Origin: Globodera rostochiensis
Lineage: Eukaryota; Nematoda; Chromadorea; Rhabditida; Heteroderidae
Assembly: GCA_018350325.1 (NCBI GenBank)
Contig: JAEVLN010000008.1
Span: 496,001-560,000 of the forward strand
Length of the DNA stretch: 64,000 nt
Reading direction: 5' to 3'
The notes beneath the pieces are model-generated. The model made no database searches and was not told where the DNA came from. It was given only the letters and a program-made list of their open reading frames with translations. Below are positions 34,687 to 46,611 of this stretch, one piece after another; positions within the stretch are counted from its first letter, which is position 1, and the number at the start of each line of letters is the position of its first letter. A program made the translations under genes and the position numbers.

Positions 34687-35018
34687 ACCGATCAGAATGC
34701 ATTGTCTTGTTGTGGTTTTACTTTACCGTACCCGAGCTGTCGCTCGTTAAATGCCATTTCAATTGGTTTTTTTGGTAGAACGATTATTTTTTTAATGAAA
34801 ATTTCATTCCGGTAACTGTTAAATTCCAAATGCTGATAATTTCCGGGGCCATTTGAACGAGTCAATTAGCTGACATTTTTTTATTTCCAATTTCCTATAA
34901 AAATTCTTTTTTTAATTCATTTTTGGATTGCATTTTTAATTTGTATGTACATATGAATTCATGTGTTCATTTATTTGAATAAATTAGATAATTTTTAGAG
35001 CTTTAGCGGCCCTCAGTG
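34687..35018. other. Short intergenic before NF-YC
   Basis: 332 AT-rich bases between two same-strand genes, with no feature beyond a likely poly-A region of the upstream gene. The close same-strand spacing could allow co-transcription, but no trans-splice evidence is visible. Confidence 0.5.
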
Positions 35019-36477
35019 ATGGCATCCTCTTCCTCTGATCAGTCAGCGTATTCCAAGCAGGCATTGGAGGAGTTTTGGCCGAGTCAGCAAGCGAAGATTG
35101 GCCAAATGACAATGGTTGGTGTGAAGAAAGGGGGGATGGGACGGGGTTACGCCGCCTTTTTTGTATGTTATTAGGCGTTCATGTCCGGTTAATCCGTTAC
35201 ATTATACAAGAACAGCTGTTATCGGGAAGAACCCAACCCGTATCGAAATAATGACATTTTTTGATTTCTTCGGGCCCTATTTCTGTCTGACAAATATCGA
35301 GATAATTTTCTTTTTCAATTGCTTGATATTCATTCCTTCAGAATTCGTTTCGGGAGGTGAACAGACATTCCGAGTTGCCTATTGCTCGAATTAAGGTTTA
35401 ATTTGAGTGAAAAAATTGAGTCAAAAAAATTTCTTTTTTTGTTTGTTCAGAAAATAATGAAAATTGAGGAGGGCGTCAAAACGCAGGTACAAAATTTTGT
35501 TCTCGAAATTTTTGTATATTTAAATTATACAAATTCAATTCGTTCAAATTATTTCCTACTAAACAAACAGATGATCAGTGCCGAAGCACCCGTACTGCTA
35601 GCAAAGGCCGCCGAACTTTTTGTTAGTTTTTTGACCATCTGAGGACAAGCTTTCATGGTTTTCTTGCGAATCGTGGGCAAAATGGCTTTTTTTTCTCGAA
35701 TCAATGGAGTCGCTATTTTTTATGTTCAGATTGAGGAGCTGACTCTGCGATCGTGGCTAAACACGCACGACAACCGACGAAAAACCATTCAAAAAGCGGA
35801 TATCGCTGCCGGGGCGGCGAAAAGTGGTGGGAAAAATTTTAACTTAAATTTATAAAAATTATTCTAGAGAGAGGCAAAATTGCTGAAATGTTTTGTTTTG
35901 TTTTTTCAGAAATGTTTGACTTTCTGATTGACATTCTCCCGCGCGACGAATTGCAAAAAGTTTGTGGATCGAAGCTTTAATTACATGGCAAAAATCTTTG
36001 AATCATTTCTTGCCTGTTTTTCAGAGCCAATCGGTTGGCCATGAAGGCACTGACGGCCTTGTGCAGGAGGCAGAAGAAGAGCCGACTTTGGCAGACAATC
36101 AAAACATTCAATACATCATTCAGGTGATTTGGTTGTTTCAAGTTTGGGATCGATTTCTAAAATTCTGATCAATCAACTGATCGATTTCTGTCTGTTGTTT
36201 TTCCAATTTGCAGTACGCAGACGGCGGTGAAATGGAGAACTCGATGGTGCAGTTGGAGGACGGACGAATTATCCACGCCACCCAAATCGGTCAACCCATT
36301 CCGTTGTCGGCTGCCGCCGACGCGAACATTCCGATCGGACAGCCGCTGATCATGACCATCCCGGCAGCAAACGAACAGCACCACCAACAGCATTTCCATG
36401 TCGTGAACAGCTCCAACACCGCGTCTCTTTCGCCAGTGGCACCGTCCCAACTGCCGCCTCCGGCGGATGAGCACTAG
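35019..36477 (+). CDS. nfyc-1: NF-YC, CCAAT-binding factor subunit gamma (248 aa)
   Basis: Eight exons: 35019-35114, 35342-35395, 35451-35486, 35571-35621, 35730-35826, 35910-35959, 36025-36123, 36214-36477; all GT-AG, all phases agree. The histone-fold core is unmistakable: LPIARIKKIMK, ISAEAPVLLAKAAELF, IEELTLRSWLNTHDNRRKT, IQKADIAAGAAK, FDFLIDILPRDEL. This subunit pairs with NF-YB and then NF-YA to bind CCAAT boxes in the nucleus. The core spans about residues 45-135; the remainder is Gln/Pro-rich and ends in a short basic-poor tail, shorter than the vertebrate activation domain. A Thr-Gln insertion before MISAEAP (…GVKTQMISAEAP) departs from the usual VKMISAEAP and sits exactly at an exon boundary. 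Confidence 0.95.
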
Positions 36478-37537
36478 CAATGGGTTGGATGGGTCGAGGC
36501 GAGGCAATTGAAAAAAAATTGAGAAAAATTATAAAAATATTTTGTATTTATTGTATTCAATATGTTGGTAAAGAATTTGCCATTTTGCAAAGGAACCAGG
36601 GAGTGCGAGAGTCTCAGTCGAGATTTTTTGAAAATTTGAATAAAGAACAAAAGTTAAACAGAGCGAAATGCATGACGATTTTTTACTAAAGAAAATAACT
36701 TCAAAGTTCCTGACTCTTTTCCATTTAAAAATATAACAAATAAGATTTTTTCCCCATTTGGCTTGTTCATCCCGCTCAATTTTAATGCCTGAAAAAGTTA
36801 ATTGACCCATATGATTTGAATTTATTGACATTTCCTTCCAAAATCACAGTTAGTTTCGGTACCAATTCGGCTTAGACTTGGGCTATTTGCATATGGCGAC
36901 AAATAAGCAGTTCTTTCTTAAGGTTGTTTTGTATTATTTAAAAATTTTATTATTATAATTTTGTAAGCAAAAATGAAAATAATGAAACAATGGGAATGGG
37001 CTCTGCAACTTTTGAGCAGATGCAATTTCCCTTTTGAAAACCTAATCAAATCTCATAATTTACATTCAAATTTTTCAAAAATATTACAGAAACGGTTAAC
37101 AAAACAGAAAATATTCTTTCTTATGCAGCACATTCTTTTATTATTTTTAATTGCCGACATTTTGCTCGAATATTGAGCGACAAACTTTTGTGTAAAAGAC
37201 TGCGGCAAATTGTGTAAAAATTGGGCAAATAATTTTTAGGCGGGCGACATTTAATGCAATTCGTAAATTAGCCAATAAATATTTAATATGCAAACTATTT
37301 ACATTACCTTAATTATATTTATTGTTGTCATTATTGAACACTTCAGAGTATTTATCATTTCAGTAAGTCCAAATAAAATTGTTGTTGTTGATTTGTGGTC
37401 AAAAAATTAATTAATATTTTATTCATTATACCTAATTAATTTTATGGGCTGTTTTTTAAATTTTATTTATAAAAAAAACATTTATTTTTTCAACTTTTTC
37501 ATTAAGTCACAAGGATTTTGTTGCGGAGGATGGCCAA
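36478..37537. other. Intergenic with a duplicated exon-like block
   Basis: AT-rich, apart from the block at 36751-36895 that recurs inverted at 48313-48461. No further gene was recognised. Confidence 0.55.
36751..36895 (-). repeat. Exon-like block, inverted copy of 48313-48461
   Basis: On the minus strand it reads a splice-acceptor-like TTTTTCAG followed by a frame GIKIERDEQAKWG, as in the other copy. About 145 bases match with few differences; no upstream exon is present here, so this copy is partial. Confidence 0.8.
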
Positions 37538-37997
37538 ATGAATGTAACATTTTTGGCTGCAATTGCCACTGCCGTTTTTGTGCAAGCAAAGGCATCCGAA
37601 TTCGAGAATGCAATTTTACTTTATGACTTTACACGTCTGATCACAAATTGTAATCCCACGCTGTCAAGCCACACGCCACATTCAGACGCCGATCACCGAC
37701 ATGGCGCCCCAAAGAACCCACGGATCCTTGACTTTCCGAATCGCGAGACATGTTTTTGGAAGACAAGCACCACAAAATTGGTTTGAGCTGATAAAAACTC
37801 ATTTTAAAGCAATTAGTCTTGAAATTTTTGGATGAAAGAAAATAGAGAAAAGCCTTGTGCTGGGACCACCCCGGGGGGTTTGTCCGGGTCTCTCTCTCTT
37901 TTTAACATCGGGCCCACCACCACCACCGTTTGGCCAAGGAAGACCTGGACCTTTCGGACAACCACCGTTTAACAACTCGGACATGCCGCCTCTTTGA
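37538..37997 (+). CDS. Small secreted protein with proline/glycine-rich tail (133 aa)
   Basis: Exon 1 37538-37780 and exon 2 37839-37997, phase 0, separated by a 58-base intron with a nematode-like GTTTGA donor. The signal peptide is MNVTFLAAIATAVFVQAKA, cleaved before SEFEN. The mature part has a His/Asp-rich middle and a Pro/Gly/Phe-rich end (SGPPPPPFGQGRPGPFGQPP) finishing DMPPL. It resembles no family I know; cell wall or cuticle-binding secreted proteins can have such tails. The last codons lie inside the inverted duplication (37981 onward), so the neighbouring duplication carries a scrap of this gene. Confidence 0.5.
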
Positions 37998-39163
37998 AGA
38001 GATTTTTTACAGAGATCCTATTAATGAATTTTGATACTAACAAAAAGGCGGCAAATCGCATTAAGTCTAAGTAAACAAAATTTCCAATTACAATCCAGCT
38101 TTGATCTTTTTTTAAATTCATATTTCTTTTTGGATTAATTAAGGTTTAATTGAAAAGAATGCCAATCCTTCACAGAAAATAATGTTAATTAAATTTGGAA
38201 AGACGCGGCGACTGCTCAATTTTTTGCGACTCATCACCGAACAGCGAAATGCTGCCGATTTGGTACCGACCGACGACCAACCGGTTTGGCTGATCCGAAA
38301 TGATCGACGGGTCGGCTCGAGACAAGACGGGAGTTGAAGGAAATGCGGCGGGTGAAAGGGCGATGAACATCCCAGCAAAATTCATTTATGCTCGGAGTGA
38401 GCCGGGGATGCTATGATCATGTTTTGCGGGAAATGCCATTAGAGACTCTCGAAGACTTAGCCTGTCATATTTATTACAAAAAAGGGATCCAATGGAATCG
38501 CCCGCCGCGTCCATTTGGGATTTGACGGCAATGAGAGCACATTTCTTGCATATATAAGGAGACGAGCAGTCCACACCGAACATGCACATTCATCACAACA
38601 ACAGAATTTGCTAAATTCCTCTCGCCCGACTCGTCCGAGGCACAAAATGTTGTTCTCCAAACCCTGCTCCATCTCCGCGTCCCACCCGTTGATGGTGCTG
38701 CTGCCAATGCTGTTCATCGTAGTTGCCATGTTGTCCTCCAATTCGGTCAGTGCCACCGGAATGCCGCCAAAAATGGAATGTTGCCAACCTGCAATGATGT
38801 CCTGTTGTGCTGCACCGGCCATGCAATCGTGCGGATGCGGTCGCCGCAAAAAAAGGGAGGTTAGTAACCGTGGAAGCCTAATTAATAGCTTTAATTGGTA
38901 TAATTAAGGCAGTCCAACCGCACATTAAGGGCAACGAGACGCCATGTCCCCAAACGGAGTGGCGACAGCTAATGCAAAATGTTGCAAAATTACAATATTT
39001 ACAAACGTTAATTATTCCTCAAAATTGAAGGCAATTGTGCCGCTTGACGACATCGAATCGGTGAACTCCGTCCAAAAGGCGCTAATGCGACGCTTTCCGG
39101 ACAACAAATTTCTGGTGATGTGCGCCTTGGCCGGCGACGAGATAAGGCGACCGGCGGACAGTA
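37981..39163. repeat. Inverted segmental duplication, arm B
   Basis: Reverse complement of 1-1207. It begins inside the stop-proximal codons of the secreted-protein gene (ACATGCCGCCTCTTTGA) and covers the promoter, exons 1-2 and the first donor bases of intron 2 of the ground-like gene. The comparison cannot go past 39163 because arm A reaches the window edge. Confidence 0.9.
38551..38560 (+). promoter_or_regulatory. TATA-like box of ground-like gene copy 2
   Basis: TATATAAGGA, 87 bases before the start codon, conserved at the matching place in copy 1. Confidence 0.55.
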
Positions 39164-39397
39164 AACAAATGTTGCCGAATGAGGTCGGACATTTTTAAAA
39201 TTTATTGTTTTTTGTTTTGTTTCCAATTTTGGATAGGAAACAAAAAGAAAAAATATAATTTTTTGAATAATTTACCATTTTGTACAGTACCCAAACCATT
39301 CCCCAACTGTCAGGTTCACCTCAGCTCCAGCGGTAACGGATACTGTAATGTGGTCAGCGAACGCATTTGGTGCCAAGCAGCCGCAGTAGTCGCTTGA
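38647..39397 (+). CDS. Ground-like secreted Cys-rich protein, copy 2 (185 aa)
   Basis: Exons 38647-38863, 38930-39160 and 39288-39397; phases 1 and 1, donors GTAACC and GTAAAC. The product has a signal peptide (residues 1-31), a Met/Cys-rich linker, a basic RRKKRE site and a C-terminal domain with KCC, a helix (VQKALMRRFPDNKFLVMCAL) and a closing Cys pair (YCNVVSERIWCQA). This order of helix, F.V.C, YC..., C resembles the nematode ground-like domain (Pfam 04155), found in hedgehog-related and cuticle-associated secreted proteins; the assignment is by pattern only. Upstream acceptors other than 38930 would meet an in-frame stop. A partial inverted copy lies at 1-517. Confidence 0.65.
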
Positions 39398-42300
39398 CGA
39401 AAATGCCAAAAAAACAATTTTTGAATCGATTATGTGCCAAATTCTGATGTGTACAATTTTACCTCTTTATAATTTGTCATGGATAAATTCATTTAATGTA
39501 TTTAGTTTTGATATAGGAATTTTAATTATTCTTAGGAACTCAATCCCTTCAATAATTTATTTTAAAAGTCTTTAGCCGGATTTTTGTACAATGATTTGCA
39601 TTTAAATGTCTGATCATTGTTCCTTTTCACTTCTGTCGATCAGCCCAAATAAAATAATGAAAAAATAATTCAATTTTAAACCTCAGCAAAAAGCCGGTTT
39701 CCTCAAAAGCTTTGGTGGACGGAACACTCCAAAAATTTAGTTGGGGGTAATATTGGGGGGGGGGGGGCAAAGAAGATCAAACAAGCATTATTTGGACGGA
39801 TTTTCAAGTGTTGGGTAAAGCCAAAGAATTTGTCCGCTACTTCTCAATTTTTGTCGGTGTTGAGTGGGGGAGGGCCTTCGTTTCCAAATGTTTGTTCACA
39901 GAAATAAAGTTTCTGAAGAGTCGCGAAAAGGCCGTCCGACCGGCCCACCGATTTTCGAAAATCCATAAATTCCATTATTCTCATTATTTTGTTCCCCAAT
40001 CGCCCGCCACCCACCGCCGCTTTTTGTTTTTGTGAAGAGCGCCTAATCATTTGCCGTGGTCCAATTTTGATGAATGAATAAATTCATTTTATTCTGAATG
40101 AATTTTGGTCCCAAAATAAATGGGTAGGTAGGTGGGTGGGTAGCCCTGGAATAACTTCAATTGGTGAAAATATCCTTTCAAAAATTTTGAAAATTCTTTT
40201 CAAAGTTTGGGATAATTGTTATAGACTTCGATAGATACATGATTAAATAATTAGTTAATTCAAAGTCATTATTGTTTTCATTAAATATTTATGGTATAAT
40301 AATTAAATCTGTTAAGATAAATTCTTTTCAAAATTTATGATAATTTTGGATCGCCTTCGCCAAAATATTTGCGTTCGACTCCCACACAACTAGCGGCGGC
40401 ACTGCACTTGAGTGAGTTTTATTTATAGCGATAATTTAATTAATTGATTTTTTAAAAGAAAACAAGATGGTTAATTAATGAATTGATTGTTATGGCCATT
40501 ATTTTTGGCAAAAACATTCGAGAAAATCTCCCAGCGGATCATGTAGCTGAGAGAATGGATGTTAAGCATTTAGCGGTAAATAGTTGCCTTAGGCAAAGAG
40601 ATCAAAAGTCTCGGTTTTGATGCCGCTTATTCAATTTATCAATTTTACTGAGAAATTAATAATTTGCTTGGACATTTGCTGCAAAAATGACGACAGTTCG
40701 GTATGCATTTGGTTAATTTGGTTTACGGGAATTTTACATAATCCGAAGAGAAATGTTAGCCGGACACTCGCAATCTTCATGAAATTACGTTTTACATTCA
40801 CTTTTTGGATCGAAAAGTGCAAAATTAGAATTTAGTATCTTTCTTTTAATTAAACTTTAATTTTACAAAGATATGGATTTTGTATTTATTTTTCAAAAAT
40901 TTTCAAAATAAAATAACGAATTTCGCCCCAAAAGCCAGCAAAATTTGTGCGAGTTTTGCCATTCGGAAATAATTTGTCGAGGCCGTTCCTTCCATTCATT
41001 CATTCATTATTTTAATGGGTAATTTGAGCATAAAATTTGGCTATTAACTAAAGTAGGTAAGCGTCATTTTCTCTTTTTTCATTTCATTTCAAAAATAAAA
41101 TTTTCTTATTTTTTACATTTCTATTAAAAAATTTACGGTTTTCAACTAGTTAATTGTTGTTTTCAAATCACAGAACAAGAAACCGATTTATATTTTAACA
41201 TAGTCTTTAAAGGCATTTAATATCTCACAGTCACGCAATTTAATCCGTTGGCTTTCTTTCCCTTCACTCACATAGCAGACAATCCAACCACAGGCGCCCG
41301 CCATTTTGCCTAAATAAAAAGCATCGAATTTTAATGTTTTGTTTTTTATTAAGCCCAAAATTCCTAAAGGGTTAAAAGATAATGCGCAAAAATTGCGACA
41401 ATTTTGCATTTGTTTTGAGTGGGAAAGCGGAGGAAGTCTAACAATATGTTCATTAGAATGTTCGTAAGGCGCCACAAAATTCATGGAATAACATGGAAAT
41501 TTGTTAAATTTAACTCATTTTTTATAAATTTATATTTTTCCAAAAATGGGCACTCAAATAATTTCTGATTTATTTTTGGGTATTGAATGAATTTAGAGAA
41601 TAAATTTATGGCCTCTTTTGTCCTTCTCCTCAAATAATGCAATAAATCGCACCGTTTCTTGTCCAATTTTACGCCTTCACTTTGTCCTTTTATTGCGCTG
41701 ACACTTTTCTCTTCAATGGAACGGAACAAAAAAAAAACAGAGAGAGAGGGAAAACGGCACAAATTTGCCATCCCCCGCCCCCCCCCCCCTCCCCCTCCCC
41801 CCGCCCTCTGAAGTTCCGCTAACAAAATGAATGTTCCATTGTTAGGGACATTTTTTGAAAATTCGAAAGGGGCCACCCCAGACCATTAGACCAACTTTTA
41901 TTCCGCCAATTACGTGCCAATTCCGGGGCCATCCTTCGGCAAAGTCCCACCCCTTCCCCCTCCGGCGTTGTCGGCAATGTTTTCACACTAATGGACCCAC
42001 CAAAACCATTGGGAATATTAAACACTTGGACAAATGTGGGAAAATTTAATCAATTCCCGTTTCTGTTTACGAAAAAAATTTCTTATTTTCTGAATATTTT
42101 TAAAAAAATTTTGGACCAAATTTAAAAGGTTTAGCGAATTTTTCCTCACTAAATTTATGTAATTTTATATATAATTTTGAACGCTAAAATTGCAATGGCC
42201 GATTTTTAGCCATACATTTTTGGAATTTTCTTTCTGAAAAATTGGGTGAACTGAATCATTTTCATTTTTTAAATTATAAATACCTAATCATGTTTATGCT

Positions 42301-43265
42301 TCTCAGCTCTGATCACCCACCCTTTGTGCTTTATTATCTTTGTCCATCCAATCGATGATCGATGGGATTTTTGGGGTTTTTGTTGCCCCGACAAATTCCT
42401 CGAGGCGTTAAAAAACAGTCTCGTGTCAAAAGTTTCTCTGCTCTTGTTGGAAACTTATGAATTTGCTTTATGTCTTTAAGAGCTAAAAACCCTTTAGTTT
42501 TTTAAAATTTTATTTATTTTTTTACTTTAAATCGATTTGGGAGAAATTGCAAGACTTTCGAGACTTTTTTTTGTTTGAATTACGTCCAAATCGATTCATG
42601 TAAAGTTTAGACCAATTTGCAGCAGCTTTCCAAATACCCCCGCATTAAAAAATATAACGCATAATATAATGAGCTGTGTGAGCGGAGTCAGTGCCACTTC
42701 GATGCTTAGGCCGTAAGTTTTTTTTGAACACTCAAAATAATAAAATATATTTGATTTTTTCTATTCTTTAACATTATTTCGCATTTTAACTAATATAAAT
42801 AATTTTGCCAAGTTCAGTTTAAATTTCCAATTCAACAAAATGATTAATGTTTATTTAATATTAACATTTTTAACATTAAATATTGTTGGCTTATTTCTTT
42901 TCGATTTGTTCAACATTTTCTCCATTCTTTTTTCTTTTTCAACAATTTACCCACTGAATTTAGACAAACCCAAAACGTGGGGTTTTACGCGAAAGGGTAC
43001 AATTTGCCGTTGGGGGAAAATGAATGAATGAGAGAGTTTATCGCCCGTGTCCAAAATGTCTGAAGCAAAATTGCGAGTGCCGGAGAGAGCGGGGGGGGGG
43101 GGGGGATTTTGGCACTACATTTAGAAAAAAAAATGTAAAGAAAAATTCAATATTCTGCACTTATTAGTTGGGAGTGAACCCTTTTTTTGGGTTTAAAAAT
43201 GTTTTTTCGGTCGATTTTATTGGATTAGAAATAAGTCTGATCAATTTAAACTTTTATTTACAAAA
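39398..43265. other. Intergenic, nothing recognised
   Basis: 3.9 kb of AT-rich DNA with some C/G tracts (39746-39758, 41776-41800, 43089-43104). Open frames are short and lack domain or splice support, including a hydrophobic one at 42840-43031. Confidence 0.55.
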
Positions 43266-46200
43266 ATGTTAAGAGTGAACGGCAACATGATCGCCGCCGC
43301 CCAACAACAGCACCGGAAGCGTCGTCAGATGGCCATCCGTAAGACGGACTCCATGAACCTTGCGGAACGGCACAACGGACGCATTTTGGATTTGATTTGG
43401 TGTGAGGGCGATGCACAATCATTCAACAAGGCAAGTTAACCCACCAAATTTTTGTTATTTTCAAGTTTAAAAAGTGATTTTTATATCACAAAAAATAAAT
43501 TATTATTTACTTAAAAGAATAATCAAATTTATTTGATTCTCAAGGCCATTCGATCAAAGGCATCTGTCGTCAGCTGTCATGCAACTTTTGCCAGTGGCCA
43601 CAGAAGCTCTTGCGGAAGTTCAAAGAAGGATTCCTCAGAAAATTTGCTCATGGCTCCATCGTCGACAACGCTAATTCCGTCGCTGCTTGAGCAAGTTTGT
43701 TTACATTTACAACAAAAAAACAAAATCTTATGGAATTGACATACCTAATCTATAAATGTGAACAAAAAATTCAAGAAAATTAACATTTTTTTCTTCAGGT
43801 ACCAGAAGAGGAGGACGAACTTTTGGGCAAAATGGAGGGCGACGTGGAGGAGGAAGAGGAGGAGGACGAAGCGGCGGAGCAGGGCGACGGGGACAACTCC
43901 GAAGAAGTGCTGCTAAGGCTAAACATTGGCGGCTCCCCATTTCTAATCCTCGTCGATGCCATTTTGCGCGCCGACCCAACAACTTTTTTGGCCAAATTTG
44001 TGCAGCTCAACCACCAGTCAAGACTAAAAGTATCGTTTTTAGTTGGCCAAATAGCCTTAATTTGTATCAAGGACCTGTCGGCTGAGAAAAAATAACAGAG
44101 ACCCGAAATGAATCCCCCCCCCCCCAGTTAAACTTTTTATCAGATTTAGTTTTAATTCTTTTTTTCTCCAAATTTACGGAATTTCGACCCCAAAAGCGAC
44201 CGAAAATCGGAATTTGAATACATTCTAATTTATCTAATTTGTATAACATTTCAACAATTTATCCGTGTTATTTTAACCCATTTTAAACATTCGTAAATTT
44301 TAATAATAAATTCAATTTTTAATTTATTTTTCGACATTAAGGTGACCGATTCATATTTGCAGACCGAATGTGCCTATTACTTCCAGGTTTTGAAGCATTA
44401 ATGTTAGCTTCTTAAAAGCTTTTGGCGTTGATACAATTTTTATTTAACTTTGTTTTGGCTGATTTTTCACATTTTAGCGGTCTCCGTTGGCATTTGAGCC
44501 CGTGTTGCAGTACTACGCCACCGGAGTGGTGCACAAGCCGCCCGAGGCGTGTCCATCGGCATTTAACGTATTGTTGTTTAATATTATAATATGTTTGAAT
44601 TAAGGCATTTAACGTATTGTGTTTAATATTATTATATGTTTGAATTAAAAATAACTAACTACCTAATCAATCTTTTTTTAAAGAAACTAAATGTGTTAAT
44701 CATCCTGTTATAATTAAGGCAGAGTTGGAGTTTTGGCGCATCTCCACAAGCTACATTGGTTTGGAAGCGACGGCAGTTCGGAATTGTCGTTAAACTTTAG
44801 GCGCCTGCTGTGCCGAGTCGGTGTCCCCGTTGGAGCGCTTGTTGGAGTCGAGCAAGGAGGAGAAGGTGGACGACATCAGCTTCGACAAGTTGTGTTGCGG
44901 TCGATTGCGACGTCGCATGTGGACCTTTCTGGAGCGGCCCGGCTCCTCGCTGCAGGCCAAGACGTTTGTTCAACAAAAAAAAAAGAATAGAATAAAATCC
45001 AATTTGTATTTAAATTTACCCAAATAAAATGCAGTTTCGAACTTTGTTCCACACTGTTCGTGTTGATCTCCGTGCTTGGACTCAGCTTCGGCACCATTCC
45101 GGACTTCCAGGTCAAAAAATGAGGTTTCAATCCAACGGCATTTTAACACAAATCAATTTTTAGTCTTATTTTTTTGTTTGTTTAATTCTAGGTAATAATT
45201 TTTTACAATATTTTCATTATTATGAGTTTTCAGGTGACCGAATATATTCCGACAGGAAATCGAAGCGTTATAAATTCGAATGGAACGTCAATTGAACGGG
45301 AAGAGTTTGAAGCAGTGCGTGTAGAACATCCCGCGTTTGTGTTCACGGAACGCATTTGCATCGCCTTCTTCACTATTGAATATTCTCTAAGGCTGTTCGC
45401 AGCGCCCAGAAAGCTCCGTTTCGCTCTTAAACCGCTCAATTTGGTTAAAAAATTGGAAAATTTATTTACAATTTATATAATATAATAATTAATAATGATT
45501 TATTTTTTGTTTATTCACAAATGATTTTTTTCAGGTTGATCTGCTGGCCATTTTGCCCTTCTACCTGGAACTAATGCTTACAATGTTCGGCGTCGATGAC
45601 AAAAAGCTGCGCGACCTGCGTTGGGCGTTAGTTTAATAAATGAACTCTTTTTTTGTCAAAATAAAACATTTTTAGTTTCCTCGTCGTACGAATTTTGCGA
45701 GTTTTGCGTGTCATTCGCATTATCAAAGTATTTGCGATTGATTGTTAAAAATTGGTCCAAAAATGAACAAATTTAAATGATTAGTTGGGCCGCTTCTCCA
45801 GCGGCCTGCAAACGTTCGGCATGACTTTGCAGCGGAGTCAAAAGCAACTGCAAATGATGGCCATCGTTTTACTCACCGGCGTGGTTGGACATCGACTGAC
45901 TGTTCCCCCTAATTTTTAAATCTTTTAAAGGTGTTCTTCTCCACGATGATCTACTTTCTGGAGAAGGACGAGATTAGCACGCCGTTCGTCAGCATACCAG
46001 CGGCTTACTGGTCAGCCATACATTAAAACTGCTAACAAATGCATTCTTTTTATTATTATTATTATTTAGGTGGTGTATCGTGACGATGACTACGGTAAGA
46101 ATTTTAAATGATTCGTTTTGAATATTTGTAAGTTCAGGTTGGGTATGGCGATGTTGTTCCCGCAACGACAAGTGAGTTCATTCAATGCAAGAAATAATTT

Positions 46201-46611
46201 TGTTAATTTAAGTATTTCCAATTTGGTGGGAATTAGAAGAAACATTTATTATTTAGTGGGTAAAGTGATCGCATCCGCGGCTATCATGAGCGGCGTTCTC
46301 GTGTTGGGTAAGAAACGCAATTTGGCAACATTAAAATGAAATGAAATGAAAGAATGCGCATTCCTTCAGCCCTTCCGATCACGATCATTGTGGACAACTT
46401 CATCAAAGTGGCGCAAGAGGAGCAGCAGACGGAGCAGTTCAAGGCCGAACTGTTGGCGATGGAGGACCAGGAACGGCAGCAGGCACAGGAGCAGCAGAAA
46501 TGGCGGGAAAAAATTGACAAATGCAACGGCGGGGACAACAGCAGGGCACGGGGATACGGGAGCGGGGACAATCGGGGATTCGGGGGCCAACAATTGTTAC
46601 TGTCCGCTTAA
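43266..46611 (+). CDS. Voltage-gated potassium channel alpha subunit (17 exons, 614 aa)
   Basis: Exons: 43266-43430, 43545-43694, 43799-44029, 44342-44386, 44478-44567, 44719-44758, 44801-44963, 45035-45110, 45234-45443, 45535-45626, 45676-45727, 45785-45883, 45931-46010, 46070-46094, 46138-46171, 46257-46307, 46370-46611. A cytosolic T1 tetramerisation domain (VLLRLNIGGSPFLILVDAI … FEPVLQYYATG … SYIGACCAES) precedes six membrane helices: S1 FELCSTLFVLISVLG, S4 VVRILRVLRVIRIIK with five basic residues, and the selectivity filter TTVGYGD. The S6 helix contains ALPITIIVDNF, where the usual PVP hinge reads PIT. An acidic run (about residues 105-135) precedes T1. The C-terminus is short and Gln-rich. 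It belongs to the Kv superfamily; the subfamily is not assigned. Confidence 0.92.
43431..43544 (+). other. GC-AG intron 1 of the Kv channel
   Basis: Donor AAG|GCAAGT is the ideal GC-donor context. It joins phase 0 to the acceptor TCTCAAG; the GT four bases later would shift the frame. Confidence 0.8.
44558..44648 (+). repeat. 46/45-bp tandem duplication copying an exon end and splice donor
   Basis: 44558-44603 and 44604-44648 are tandem near-identical copies (GGCATTTAACGTATTGT…TGTTTGAATTAA). Each contains the last ten bases of Kv exon 5 and its GTATTG donor. Confidence 0.9.

Noticed and set aside
40360..40390. GCGTTCGACTCCC resembling a tRNA T-loop
   Set aside because: Flanking bases do not pair as a T stem and no anticodon or acceptor stem could be built.
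42840..43031. Hydrophobic 63-codon open frame upstream of the Kv channel
   Set aside because: AT-rich sequence easily codes for Phe/Leu/Ile; no splice continuation or homologue recognised.
44801..45130. Minus-strand frames over Kv exons 7-8
   Set aside because: Shadows of the Kv coding exons on the opposite strand.
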